From: Phytophthora quininea
Lineage: Eukaryota > Oomycota > Peronosporomycetes > Peronosporales > Peronosporaceae
Length of the DNA stretch: 31,323 nt
Direction of reading: 5' to 3'
NCBI GenBank assembly: GCA_011947345.1
Contig: JAAVTG010000290.1
Location: forward strand, 1 to 31,323
Shown here piece after piece: positions 9,852-19,995 of this stretch; position 1 is the stretch's first letter, and the number at the start of each line of letters is the position of its first letter. Below the pieces are notes generated by a model. It made no database searches. It was given only the letters and a program-made list of their open reading frames with translations, and was not told where the DNA came from. Position numbers and translations under genes: made by a program.

Positions 9852-10782
9852 CTACGGCATCGGGGGCGACGCGGTGGGTAGCAGTTTGATGTTCTGTCCG
9901 ATGTACGTGAGTGAAAACACAGGGCACAGTCGCTTGGCCTGGATGCCGCAGAAGGCCACGCCGAGATTCCTCCCATTCACATAGAAACTCAACCTTCCGT
10001 ACTCCATATCGAGCAGCACACCCACCACATCTCCGTCCTTGCATGGGTCTGCATAGTACTCAATACTGTCGTGGAACTTGTGTCCCGTAGCGCACGACAT
10101 TCCCCAGAAGATGCCTCGTGTCAAGACACTCGAGTTGACTGCCAGATCTGGCGCTGCAACGCCGACGAACACTCCGTCTCCACCTCTCGCACTCTGCAGT
10201 TTCACTTCCCAGTACTTGATCCCGCAGGCCACTTCACAATTGCCCAGTACTGAGCCGAACCCTTTCGCCACTTGGACAGCTCGGGTGTTGTCTTCTTGCA
10301 GAGCCACGTAGAATGAACATTTCTTCTTTTCGAACTGTACTATGGGGGTTTGTAGTACTAGCACGGGGTGTTCTGGTCCTGCGCCAATTGTGCACTCCCG
10401 ATCTGCATAGCTGGACGGATCTCGTGCTTGCTGACCGAGTCTGTCTGCACCAGGGCCACCGCCACATTCGGCGGCAGCTCCAGGTGCTTGCGCACCGCGT
10501 CCACCATCTCCTGGCCCGTGGTGGTCAGTGCAAAGGGCAGCGCAACTTTAAATGCTCCGTCTTGGACAGAGCGTAGAACGTGAAGAGCGGGACGGCCGCC
10601 ACCAAGTCTGCATGGACGTAGGCGTGACCCCACGGGAATTCGACGTGTGCGAAGGCGCTGCGGCCGCTGGAGTCGCTTCCTTCGGGGTTTGGGGACGTCT
10701 CGGGCTCCTCGTTGTCCTCGTGTAGAGCGCCGTAGCCGAAGGGCGTCGCCACGCGCGGCAGCGGCGACGTAGCAGAGCTCAT
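9852..10782 (-). CDS. SPRY-domain protein (two apparent frameshifts)
   Basis: The start is the ATG at 10782 (MSSATSPLPRVATPFGYG). The N-terminal third is acidic and then describes a folded region (TTGQEMVDAVRKHLELPPNV) that could be a ubiquitin-like or substrate-binding module. The last 170 residues form a SPRY/B30.2 domain: CGIKYWEVKLQSARGGDGVFVGVA, then YGRLSFYVNGRNLGVAF and CPVFSLTYIGQNIKLLP (each at its normal place, quoted in short pieces). No intron is needed. The frame breaks at the C pair 10557-10558 and the G run 10365-10368; one base at each gives a continuous protein of about 310 residues. SPRY domains bind partner proteins; the partner is unknown. The start lies 197 bp from the divergent LRR gene. 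Confidence 0.82.
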
Positions 10783-10979
10783 AACGTGCGATACTTTAAT
10801 TGCCGCCTATTCGAGTTTTTTTTTCTCAATAGAGTGCGAGAGACACGCCAAAAGTGCTACACCGGCATGCGGTATACTTACATCAAGTATAGCAAAACGA
10901 CGTTGAAGTGTCATTTTCGCCGTCGCTGATTGGCGGAAAGTCGAGACCGGCAATCCTTCTTCCACCAGTGCAGAGTCTC

Positions 10980-13316
10980 ATGGGCGCCGTGTGCTGCCGC
11001 CAGCCCGCCACTCTGGACGACCAGCTGCTGCTGCTGCCGCGCAACTCGGCCGCCGCCATGAGCGCCAACCTGAACCAGTTCTACGTGCCGGCGCCGCTGG
11101 CCGCCGCCACCAGCGCGTCGTCCTTCTCGTCACTGTCGTCCGGGAGCTCGCCGACGCCGATCAGCCAATCCCTGGCCAACTACGTCTCGTTCCCGTTCCC
11201 ATTCGTCAAGAAGCCCAAGCTTGAAGTTGCCCCCAGCAAGGGCAAGAGCAAGAAGGCCAAGCAGCGCTCCAAGCAGAGCGCTAATAACCTCCTACAGGGG
11301 ACAGCAGTCCCATATGTAGGAGAACATTGGCGCAAGACCTCCACAGGACGATTCGCTCCACTAACGCTGCAGCAATTGAGTGTGCGCAGTCTCTGTGCTC
11401 AACTTTTGGTACAACAAGACGCGGTTTCAACGCCATTGCCCACAGAGCTAGCGGCTGCAGTTCTCAATTGGCTGAGACGGCACTATGTGCTGGACAAGCC
11501 GCAGTTCCAAACCTTAGCGCCTTTTCTGACGCACGAGTGGAATTTAGCTGGCCAGCAAGACGTGCAGGACTCGTGGTTCAATGCCATTCCTATGGCCACC
11601 TTGCAGCAGTTGAGAAGCATCAATATGACAGGCTGTATCCACTTGCAACACTTGGGAGGCTCAAATCCAAAGCTGCCTGGCCTGGTAGTGGCGACATTCC
11701 AAGGGTGTACTGCGCTGGCTAAAGAGACCATTCAAGGATTGCAGTATTCGAGCTTTTTGACGACGCTGAACTTGTCAGGGTGTACAAATGTGGATGACCA
11801 GTGCTTGGAGGCGATTGGAGAGCTGATGTTCTTGAAGTCGCTACAATTGGTGAGTTTTTGTACTTATTTATTTAATGATCCAGTGCGATAACAAGGTCGT
11901 TACCTGGTTTACAGACTGGATGTCGTAAAGTGACTGATAAAGGACTTCAACACATGCCGAAGATGCACAGATTGGAACGTCTGCACATTGGACGTTGCTT
12001 TCAATTAACAGATGACGCGCTTAATGCTTTTGCCGAGCAATTTCCGAAGCTACGAGAGCTGGACGTTACGAATTGTCGTTTGAGGTAGGTCATAATAGGC
12101 TAAGGATGTCGAATATGTAGCTAACTCATACCACGACTGGCAGCGAAAGCGCTTTACAGAAGATTGGGCAACTGAAGAACCTAGAAGTGCTTGTACTTCG
12201 AGGATGTCAGAGCATCGGCGATGACGGAATGCAGTTTCTTGCAGGATTGACAAACTTGACGTACTTCGACGCGCGACACTGTGGCAAAATCCATTCAATC
12301 CCGACAGAGTGGACCCAACTTGAGGCTCTGTTGCTGGGATACACTGCATTTGCTGAGGCAGATGCAGCTGTATTGCAGCATTTAGTTAATTTACGGGAGC
12401 TAGAGCTGCACAAGTGCAAAATCATGAAGAGGGGCTTTCAATTTATCAGCCGCCTGCACAAGCTCGAGCGCTTGAGCTTGGCTGAAACCGTTTTAATGGA
12501 TTCGGAACTGCTGGACATTTGCAGCAATGCCAAAAATCTGAAGGCACTCAACATTTCTAACACCGAGGTCGGTGATCGAGGAACTGCTGGACTCTCTAAG
12601 CTGAAAGAGCTGCGCATTCTTCGCATGGATACACCGGGGATCACAAATAGAGCACTGGCGAACTTGTCATTTCTGTCGCGACTTGAACGCCTGGATTTGT
12701 TCGGCGCAAAGTAAGTTGACGAGTATATTAGTTGACAATGTATGTAGGATCTAACTGTTGATGAAGTATCACGGACAACGGACTCCTGCACCTGGTCCCG
12801 TTGCGTCGGCTACAAGAGCTGGCGATTTGTGGCGGCAGTATTGGCGATCGCGGCGTTGGATTGATTTCGAAATTGACGTCGTTGACGTCTCTAAACCTGA
12901 GCCAGAATAGGTGCAATGATCGTCAATGTCTATCAAGGAATAGTTTCTGACATGTGAATGTTTTCCGATAGAAACATCCGCACCAAGTCACTGTTTTATC
13001 TCCGGTCTCTGACGGGTCTGCGGTGTTTAAATCTGTCCAACACAGGCATCTCTCCGCTGTCACTTCGCCACCTTTCTCGTGCGTTTTGTTTTGCTCGTGG
13101 TTTCATGTTACTATGTTAATAGTTGTTGTATGGTAGCATTGAAAGAGCTACAGTCGCTATCGGTATATGGTTGCGCACTGTCACAGGGTCATATCGACGT
13201 CTTGCGAGGTATGTATGTAGTGTATATTTTATAGATTTAGTATTTTTTTAAGCCTGCCAACATTTAACTATCCACCAGAAATCCTGCCCGAGTTAAAGTG
13301 CTTGCGGTGCACATGA
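10980..13316 (+). CDS. Leucine-rich-repeat protein, AMN1/FBXL type, with N-terminal acylation signal
   Basis: Seven exons join without any frameshift: 10980-11849, 11915-12084, 12144-12710, 12767-12910, 12972-13078, 13137-13208 and 13279-13316, giving 655 residues; introns are 56-70 nt with GT-AG ends. From about residue 200 on there are cysteine-type leucine-rich repeats (LTTLNLSGCTNVDDQCLEAI, LEVLVLRGCQSIGDDGMQFL). I chose the ATG at 10980 because it gives MGAVCCRQ, a glycine for myristoylation followed by two cysteines for palmitoylation; an upstream in-frame ATG at 10908 would hide this. The N-terminus is otherwise Ser/Ala rich with a basic KGKSKKAKQRSK stretch. No F-box was seen. It is probably a membrane-tethered adaptor. 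Confidence 0.86.
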
Positions 13317-13365
13317 CAAGTTCACGGAGGGCAGAGCTACTGCGTTTGAAGTGCTTTGCAGTATG

Positions 13366-15495
13366 ATGGATAAATATTTTTATGGCAAGTTGTAGCATTT
13401 ACGGTAAATGAGATCCCTTCTTCCAAAGCTTTTGCGGTGGTTTCGAGCTGACATTTTTATAGGGCCCTGGTGAAGCGGCGTTACTTTGCCGAGTGGAGCA
13501 TTCCGCCCCTATTTGATGAACGCTGGGCGCTAGCGATGCAAGCCCGGCAAGAAAATGTGCTTCGTCGGATGGAGCAAGACTACGACAGTCGGATGGAGGA
13601 GCAGGTCGAAGATCTCCGCGACAAGATGCGGCTACTGCGTACGTCTCAATCTCCTTTATGCAACTCACCTCGTGAACGTACTAACCAACTTGTCAACAGA
13701 GGTGGACAGGAAAAGCAACATTGACCTCTTGGAATCCAGCAAGCAGACGAACAAAGACTACATCCGGCAATTGAAAAATGAAAACCGCGATCTGCGCAAA
13801 GCTCTAGCGGATCTAAAGCGCACGACGTCGACTCCTGGGGCTGGAGCTGCTGCTCTGTTGGCTACGACGGCTACACTTGGAGACGACGCGGATGAGATCG
13901 CGATCGCAATGCAGCAGTTAAATAAAATCCGCAAACAGCATGACGATCTGCGGCATCGGGTTCAGTCTCAGACCACGCAGTTGGAAGAACTGAAAGACTC
14001 GGTCAAAGATCTCGAGCTAGAATCCAAGAAACCAAGCTTGGAAGATACGCCTGAAACACGCAAAATTCGGATGTTGGAGAATAGGCTGGATAAGGCCATG
14101 ATCAAATTCAATGAGGCCCAAAGTATCCGGAAAACCTACGAACAGATTGTAAAGCGGTTGAAAGACGAACGTATCGGCTTCGACAACCAACTAGCTGCCA
14201 TTGAGCGTGCTTTAGGCGCTAAACAACATGACTATGATGAGCTCGTGCTCCTCTCGGCAGACGCAGCGCACGCGCGAGAAACAGTGTTGATAGAGCTTGA
14301 GAAAGCTAGAAGTCAACATGAAGACGAGAAGCGACACCGCGAGAAAGAGCTACGGGAGAAACAGCAATACGTCAAGATCCGTCTGGATATGACGAATCGC
14401 TTGGATAAAAGGGAGAAACATAAGGGTTCAGTGGTAGCAAGAGAGTCCGTAGACTTAGGCTACGAGGGGGAAACTCAACTGAAGCAGTCTCTGATGGCTA
14501 CAATGATGCAGCAGGGCGTAGCAGGCGAAGAGAAGAAGGAGCATCGCAGCAAAATCGACATTTTTGAGAGCGCGTTCCGCAAGATCAAAGAGGCTACTGG
14601 CGTGAGCGATGTAAACGAAGTCATTCAGAAAATCACCAGCCAGGAAAGCACCACGGACAACCTACTTAACCTCTCTAAGGAGAACCAAGCTCGTCTGGAG
14701 AGATTACAGTCGGAACACGCCGTGCTAAAGTCTCGCGTAGAGGAACTCAAGTACAGCGGATCTGGCGGTGGCCATCGTCGTAAACTAGTAGACGACCACG
14801 AGCAAAACTTGGTCTTGGCCAGCACAAAGTTGGAGCGTGCCAAGCTCAAGTATGAGCGGTTGGCTAAGGTACTGATCGGCGTCAAAGCTGGTGTCGAGCA
14901 CCTTGTAGATAAGATGGAAAGCGTTCGCGAGGACGACCAGGTGATCATCGTCACGGACGATACTATCGTCGAAGCCTTGCAAGAAAGCGAAGTCACATTG
15001 ACACAACTACTTAGCCAGATCAAACTTACAGCAGCAACCTTCCCGACGGAATCGTTATCTATGCCAAGTCAACAGAAGAAGGTGGAGGGCGCACGAGCGC
15101 CACGAATGCCAGTCAAGACAAGTGGAGTGTCCGATGGCTTGGATGCCGACATGCTTGTAGCACGTCCGTTTAACCAACGTATCCCTTTGCCAGGATCGGA
15201 TGGGCTAACAGCAGAGGAGTTGGAGCTGGACGACTTAGGAGGTGCCAATGGTGGCACGCTACTTGATGACACGGAAGAAGCGCTAAGTCGAGACCGTGTC
15301 AAACGTGCTTCCTCTCAAGTGATCATGGCACAGGATAAGAAGAAGAAACGTGTCCTCAAGAAGAAGTTCAAAGAGAGTGGCAACGACTCGTCAGATGAGG
15401 AGGCAGGGAGCTCGAGCACTCTCGCAGTAGCGAACCCAGCTGATACCTCACGAGCTCCACTCACACAACGCAATCTATCACCGAAGAAGAAATAA
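13366..15495 (+). CDS. ODAD3: Outer dynein arm docking complex subunit 3 (CCDC151-like)
   Basis: This is an almost wholly coiled-coil protein of about 664 residues. The segments VEDLRDKMRLL..VDRKSNI, YIRQLKNENRDLRKAL, IRMLENRLDKAMIKFNEAQ and DERIGFDNQLAAIERAL follow the order and spacing of CCDC151/ODA10, which docks outer dynein arms on axonemal microtubules. The C-terminal 150 residues are disordered and end in a lysine-rich tail. Exons 13463-13638 and 13700-15495 are clear (61-nt intron). The first coding exon is uncertain: the best fit is 13366-13388 (MDKYFYGK) with a weak donor GTTGTA and a 74-nt intron. Related coiled-coil docking proteins (CCDC114) are an alternative name. It is tail-to-tail with the reductase gene, 70 bp between stops. 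Confidence 0.8.
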
Positions 15496-15565
15496 CACAC
15501 TTTGTCGGTTCGCAAGACGTTGTTTCTACACGCTCATAACGTTCTCCCTTTTACTTCCATCCTCT

Positions 15566-16513
15566 CTAGAAGCTAAAGTGCTGGTCAGGCGTGAAGCCCA
15601 GTTCCTCGAGCGCTGGCAGCACCGCAAACTTGAGCATGGGTGGCGGTCCACACATGAAGATCTGCACGTCAGCTGCAGCAGCAGGGAGGTGCTTCTTGAT
15701 CATCTCGGCTGAGACGAAGCCCGTCGAGTACTGCCAGTTCTTCTCGGCGCGATCCACCGTGTACCAAAAGTGCACGTTCTTGTGGTTGGCAGCCATAGAC
15801 TCGATCTCTTCACGACACAAAATGTCTCCTTCGGTCTGGTTCGCGAACAACAAGAAGAACTCCGTCTTGTCGTCCGGGTCTTGCAGTGCACGACGCACCA
15901 CTTGGAGCATCGGGGTGATGCCCGTTCCGCCGGCAATCATGCCGATCTTCGTAGCCTTGCGGACCTCAGGCACAACGTCACGAGGACGGTGCTTGATGTG
16001 GATCTCGCCCTTACCCATGTAGGACAGCTTGCCCTTGGGCCCCGACACTTCAATGGTGTCGCCAATAGCCAAGTGCTCGAGGTGTTGACTCATCTTGCCG
16101 CCGTCGGGGAATTTCGGGTGCACGTTTTTAAAGTAGACTTTGATCACTAAGTCGACGTAGCCCTTGGTGTCGTCCGAGCTGACGGGCGTGTAGGAGCGCA
16201 TGACCAGCTTGTCTTGGTCGTCCTTGTAACGCAGCGAGATGTGCTGGCCCACAGGGAGGCCCAGAACGTGCTCTGCGCTCGGCAGTGCGAACCGGAAGCG
16301 CCTCGTGTCGTGGGACAGAGTCTCCTTCTCAATGAGTGGCAAGTGCACGGTCGGAGGCGCGTCCCCGACGTTGGCGGGGGCCTGCAGCGTCACCAGCGTC
16401 TTGGCGCGAGGCTTGAGACTCGTCAGCAGCAAGTAGATGGTGGTGCCGGCCACCAGCGCCACGCCCAGCAGCACGCGGAAGTCGCCGCCCACCAAGTCCA
16501 GCAGCGCGTCCAT
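15566..16513 (-). CDS. NADH-cytochrome b5 reductase
   Basis: This is an intronless, intact gene of 315 residues. It transfers electrons from NADH through FAD to cytochrome b5 for lipid desaturation and sterol synthesis. A membrane anchor lies at residues 14-31 (VLLGVALVAGTTIYLLL). The FAD-binding RSYTP motif is at 106-110, the NADH-binding GGTGITPMLQ near residue 200 and CGPPPMLK near 290; the C-terminus FSF is typical of the family. I chose the ATG at 16513 because the anchor follows directly; the frame stays open upstream to 16573. The N-terminal anchor suggests ER or outer mitochondrial membrane. The start lies 146 bp from the divergent LYRM7 gene. Confidence 0.93.
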   Translation of the reverse strand: MDALLDLVGGDFRVLLGVALVAGTTIYLLLTSLKPRAKTLVTLQAPANVGDAPPTVHLPLIEKETLSHDTRRFRFALPSAEHVLGLPVGQHISLRYKDDQDKLVMRSYTPVSSDDTKGYVDLVIKVYFKNVHPKFPDGGKMSQHLEHLAIGDTIEVSGPKGKLSYMGKGEIHIKHRPRDVVPEVRKATKIGMIAGGTGITPMLQVVRRALQDPDDKTEFFLLFANQTEGDILCREEIESMAANHKNVHFWYTVDRAEKNWQYSTGFVSAEMIKKHLPAAAADVQIFMCGPPPMLKFAVLPALEELGFTPDQHFSF

Positions 16514-16596
16514 CGCTGATCCAATTCTGAAGATTCGCAGTCTGTGGGGTCCAAAAACGTCATCGCAAATCACACATTATGACATCAGATTTCGTT

Positions 16597-16620
16597 TTGT
16601 AAAGGGTTAACCGTTTACAA
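16597..16620. promoter_or_regulatory. Near-perfect 24-bp palindrome in a divergent promoter
   Basis: The sequence runs ttgtaaag, ggttaacc, gtttacaa; it equals its own reverse complement except for one mismatched pair (16604 with 16613). Flanking ttcg and cgaa extend the symmetry with a two-base offset. It lies between the starts of the cytochrome b5 reductase gene (16513, -) and the LYRM7 gene (16660, +), so it could be a dimeric transcription factor site serving both. Function is inferred from position and symmetry only. Confidence 0.4.
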
Positions 16621-16659
16621 CGAAATTAGTGTGTACGGCTATCATTTGCCGATAGTACT

Positions 16660-17043
16660 ATGGCGACGCGGACGCAGGTGCTGGGAGGCTACCGCCGCTT
16701 GCTGCGCGCGAGTCGCCAGGCGTTCCGGGAGGACGCGTACGCTACCAAGCAGGCGAGACTGGCGCTGAGAGAGAACTTCCTGGCCAACGCGCAGGTGACG
16801 GACAGCGAGACGCTGCAGGAGCTGGTCAAGGGCATCGACGAGGCCGAGAGCATGCTACTGCACAACATCGTGCAGGGCCGCGCCAAGCAGCAGCCGGGCG
16901 AGGAGGCGCCGCGCTTCGAGGTGAAGCTCACGGACCCGCAGCGCAGCCACATGCGCAAGGACGAGGAGCTCATGCCGCTCACGGAGAAGTCGGCCAGCGA
17001 GCCGCTCGTCATGAACTCGGGCAACGTCTGCCAGCGGGCATAA
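16660..17043 (+). CDS. LYRM7: LYR-motif mitochondrial complex III assembly factor (LYRM7/MZM1-like)
   Basis: The gene encodes 127 residues, intronless and intact. The N-terminal half VLGGYRRLLRASRQAFREDA, then ARLALRENFLAN and the later ELVKGIDEAE and NIVQG, follow LYRM7/Mzm1, the chaperone that stabilises the Rieske iron-sulfur protein in the mitochondrial matrix before its insertion into complex III. The LYR triplet is represented by YRRLL with the conserved downstream Phe. The C-terminal part is more variable. The gene shares its upstream region with cytochrome b5 reductase. Other LYRM proteins are possible but fit less well. Confidence 0.8.
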   Translation: MATRTQVLGGYRRLLRASRQAFREDAYATKQARLALRENFLANAQVTDSETLQELVKGIDEAESMLLHNIVQGRAKQQPGEEAPRFEVKLTDPQRSHMRKDEELMPLTEKSASEPLVMNSGNVCQRA

Positions 17044-17236
17044 TAACAATATGATGACGGCTTCAGAGCGTGTATTGCTTGTGTTATCTCTTCTGCTTCT
17101 TGCACGCACTACTGGACGCAGGTTCTACATCGAGGTTCATCTATTTTCCACATAATAACTGCGGGGTTTCTTGCCCCCACAAGGCCAGCTTCTTCGACAA
17201 GATTGGCTGGCTCTTTGCTCGGTCTGAAGACTGCGT

Positions 17237-17476
17237 TCACTCTGGCTTGATGGCTGCGCCACGACTGAGCTTCCAGGCGTTGTACAGGTAGCGGCCGTTG
17301 AGCATGTCCACGAGCGTGCGCACGGTGGACTGCGTCTGCTTCTTGTTCTTGCCCTTGCCGGGCTTGTCGTCGTCGTCCGTGAGCGCCGACACCTCCGGGT
17401 CCGTCATGGCCTGCGACAGACCGATCATGGCCACCAGCAGCGACAGCAGCAGCAGAATGTAGCGAAGCGGACACAT
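17237..17476 (-). CDS. Small secreted or single-pass membrane protein, unknown
   Basis: From the ATG at 17476 the frame gives 79 residues: MCPLRYILLLLSLLVAMIGL, a strong signal peptide or anchor, then an acidic DPEVSALTDDDDK, a basic KGKNKKQ stretch, and a helical C-terminus (TVRTLVDMLNGRYLYNAWKL). The frame is open upstream to 17566, but that part lacks a signal sequence at its start, so the inner ATG is preferred. No family is recognised. The gene lies tail-to-tail with LYRM7, 193 bp between stops. Confidence 0.55.
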   Translation of the reverse strand: MCPLRYILLLLSLLVAMIGLSQAMTDPEVSALTDDDDKPGKGKNKKQTQSTVRTLVDMLNGRYLYNAWKLSRGAAIKPE

Positions 17477-18133
17477 CGTCGAGGGTTTCCGAGTGGCGGT
17501 GACGAAGCGAATGGCGAACTGAGAGGTGAAGTCGCTTGTGGGCCAAGTCCCACCTCGCTTGCCCACACGTAAAGACTGCCGTTAGTGTCAAACACTTGGC
17601 GCGCCAGAAATAGCCCCGTAACCGACATGATAATCAATACAGAAGTGCCGTAACCATGTAATTCACTTGATAAATGTAATCCTGAAACCTGTATGATTCT
17701 ATTCGTGCCAGATGTGGAACGCTCCAGAATTGTCCCAGCTTTCGATCCGATGAAAATCCAGACGGCGAGCGAGAAAGCAAAAAAGATGGTCGGGCGGCGC
17801 GTGCTTACTGAACACGGCGACGGCAACAAGAGTGATTCGTAAGCGCGCATTTGTAGCAAATTCGGGCGAGCTCGCGAGCTGGCGATGAGTCCGGCGATGC
17901 TTTTGCAGTGAGCTGTTGGACATTTTTTCTCGAATGACCTGCAATGGTGTTCGAAACCTGTTGTTGTTTGAATCGCCTTGACAATGCTCAGGCCGAGTGT
18001 TTCTTGATCATTGGCGCTCTTATTCTTTGTTTGGACTTTTCATCTCAATGATCTTATCGTCGATACTAGTACTTCGAGCGAACATCGACACATTTCCATT
18101 CCTCCCGCTGTGAAGAAGTAAAGAGCACAAGCG
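17477..18133. other. Intergenic stretch without a convincing gene
   Basis: This holds the upstream regions of the small minus-strand gene (17476) and the arrestin gene (18134). A minus-strand frame at 17425-17859 has a hydrophobic piece but overlaps the small gene in another frame and lacks any family signal. I see no RNA gene or repeat. Confidence 0.4.
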
Positions 18134-19158
18134 ATGGGGAAATTTGCGAAGGTGCTTGGTATGGGTGCCAAGGGCCAACTTCGTCTCGAGTTGGACTGCC
18201 AAAGCTACCACCCTGGCGACACGATTCAGGGCACTGTCTTCTTCGTTGTGAAGGAAGCAATTCGATGCAATGGAGGTGCGTCGGAAGAACTTCCAGCCTG
18301 AAAAAATATCCAACAATTTCTTACTTTCTTGGCAGCTTTGGTGCTGGGGATCAGCGGCTTGGAGGCTCTCGAATGGGAAGAAAGCACCGGTGAAGATCGA
18401 AGCTTCCGCAGCAAAAAGCAAGCGCTTCTCAACCGGGAAATGGACCTTACAGTCAACTCTGATTCGTATACTCCTGGGGAATATAGCTACCCATTTGCCT
18501 ACCGGCTCCCGCCGGTAATTCCTGCCAGTTTCAGCATCGCTAATCGACCTGAAAAGAACGTGAAGGCTCAGATTAAATATGAGATCCAAGTTTGTCAACC
18601 AGTTCGAGGCGCCCTCACTTCCGACCTGGTGGTCAAGCAAGAACTTGTGGTCTTGCCCACCCCGATAGCGCGATTTGATAAACCGGTCCAATACTCCGTC
18701 GAGAAAGAAGTCCGGATGCTGACAATCGTTCGCAAAGGAATTTGCCAGATTTCGGCATTCCTAAACCGAGACGCTTACGCTGTTGGAGAGGAGATAACCG
18801 TGCGCTGCTCCGTTTTCAATCGGTCGAAAATGAAGATGCGGTGGCTGTCCATTGAACTGCACGAAGATCTACATGTCCACGAGGGGAAGAACGGTTTTAA
18901 AATCTCCACACGACTTTGCCAGCAGCAATACGCCATCACTATTCCGGCCGGACAATCCAGAGACCACACGGTAGCAATGCGGTTGGTGTCGAACAAAGCA
19001 TTTTATCCGACGAACACAACTCCCTTGGTCAGCTGGAAATACCATGTCCGAGTTCACTGTGGATACTTGTTCAGTCGTGGTGCATGGCTGGCCTTCCCGT
19101 GACAGTTGTTCCTGCGGAAGCTCCTCACGCACAAACAGCAATGAAAGAAACCTCTTAG
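18134..19158 (+). CDS. Arrestin-domain protein
   Basis: Exon 1 (18134-18275) starts MGKFAKVLGMGAKGQLRLEL and, after a 60-nt GT-AG intron, exon 2 (18336-19158) continues in frame. The pattern is that of an alpha-arrestin: an N-terminal beta-sandwich with YHPGDTIQGTVFF, then YTPGEYSYPFAYRLPPVIPAS (read in two pieces), then a second sandwich with NRDAYAVGEEITVRCSVFN. Such proteins recruit ubiquitin ligases or cargo during membrane-protein endocytosis. The frame breaks near 19090-19091; one missing G leads into LPVTVVPAEAPHAQTAM and a stop at 19158, giving about 321 residues. Without it translation ends at 19102. The N-terminal MG could allow myristoylation, but this is weak. Confidence 0.8.
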
Positions 19159-19176
19159 CCGAAATGGTGAGTCCTA

Positions 19177-19686
19177 ATGCTGCCAGGGGCAATGTCGCTT
19201 GCAAAACTGCTACATAAAATACGAAAAATTCACGTCAATAGTGTCCGTCAATATAACACCATTTCCCATCTCCTAAATACTATGGTAAGGCACTATTTGC
19301 CCATCAACAAAGGCATCGACACTGATGGATGGAACGCTGCGCTGCTTGCTGGAAACGGTGGGTCGGTTGAAAAACTCGCGTTTTTGGATGCTCGTGTTGA
19401 TACGTCTCCATCACGGCTGTGGATTGCCAGCGCTGAGAAAATAAGCAAACACAACATCAGTATTGGTTTTAAGGTCAAGCTAACGTCAGACCCCGTAGCA
19501 CCCGCACTAGGTCCAATGACCGCTAGAGATAGCTTCAACGTTGATGAGAATGCTGTGTACCGTCAGTGTTACTGCCTCCAATATTGGAACAGGCATCAAC
19601 GCGTAAAAACGTTTGGGAGGCCCCAGGTGGCTCTGGCAAACACTGATAAAGGCGCTAGATACATGGTTTTCAGTCTGCTTTCCTAA
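19177..19686 (+). CDS. Open reading frame of 169 codons, doubtful
   Basis: The frame begins with an ATG only 18 bases after the arrestin stop, on the same strand. The part around LAFLDARVDTSPSRLWIASA, then HNISIGFKVKLTSDP, has the alternating pattern of an arrestin-type beta sheet, so it might be a displaced or alternative 3' part of the arrestin gene, a remnant of a second copy, or chance. No signal peptide or known motif is seen, and the beginning is poor in protein-like sequence. Confidence 0.25.
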   Translation: MLPGAMSLAKLLHKIRKIHVNSVRQYNTISHLLNTMVRHYLPINKGIDTDGWNAALLAGNGGSVEKLAFLDARVDTSPSRLWIASAEKISKHNISIGFKVKLTSDPVAPALGPMTARDSFNVDENAVYRQCYCLQYWNRHQRVKTFGRPQVALANTDKGARYMVFSLLS

Positions 19687-19995
19687 TGGTGAAGTTTCGT
19701 GAAAGCTCCCAATTTCGGAAAACACTACTTAGAAACGAGTAGAAACAGTAAGTGGCGACGAAGGAGAAATCAGCACGAGCTACTTCATTGATAGCGAGGA
19801 TGTGGCAGCACTTACCTGAGAAGTACTCACTCCGGCGCTCGCAGAGGATTCGTCTTGGGTTTTGGTTCAAAGCACTCGCAAGCAATTCAGGACATAGTGA
19901 CTTGTGCGTTTTTCACGAATTCGGATGTGGTTGGGGCGTGCTGGTGGAGCTCGAGCTCGCTTGACTAGCATGCATCAAGAGGACCCTAGCGAGAC
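19687..19995. other. Intergenic stretch, nothing recognised
   Basis: This is the 3' flank between the plus-strand arrestin region and the end of the minus-strand trehalose-phosphate synthase locus. Short frames on both strands look like chance. No repeat, RNA gene or promoter motif was seen. Confidence 0.4.

Noticed and set aside
17425..17859. Minus-strand frame of 144 codons with a hydrophobic stretch
   Set aside because: It overlaps the small signal-peptide gene in another frame, has no start context or family motif, and its sequence is not protein-like overall.
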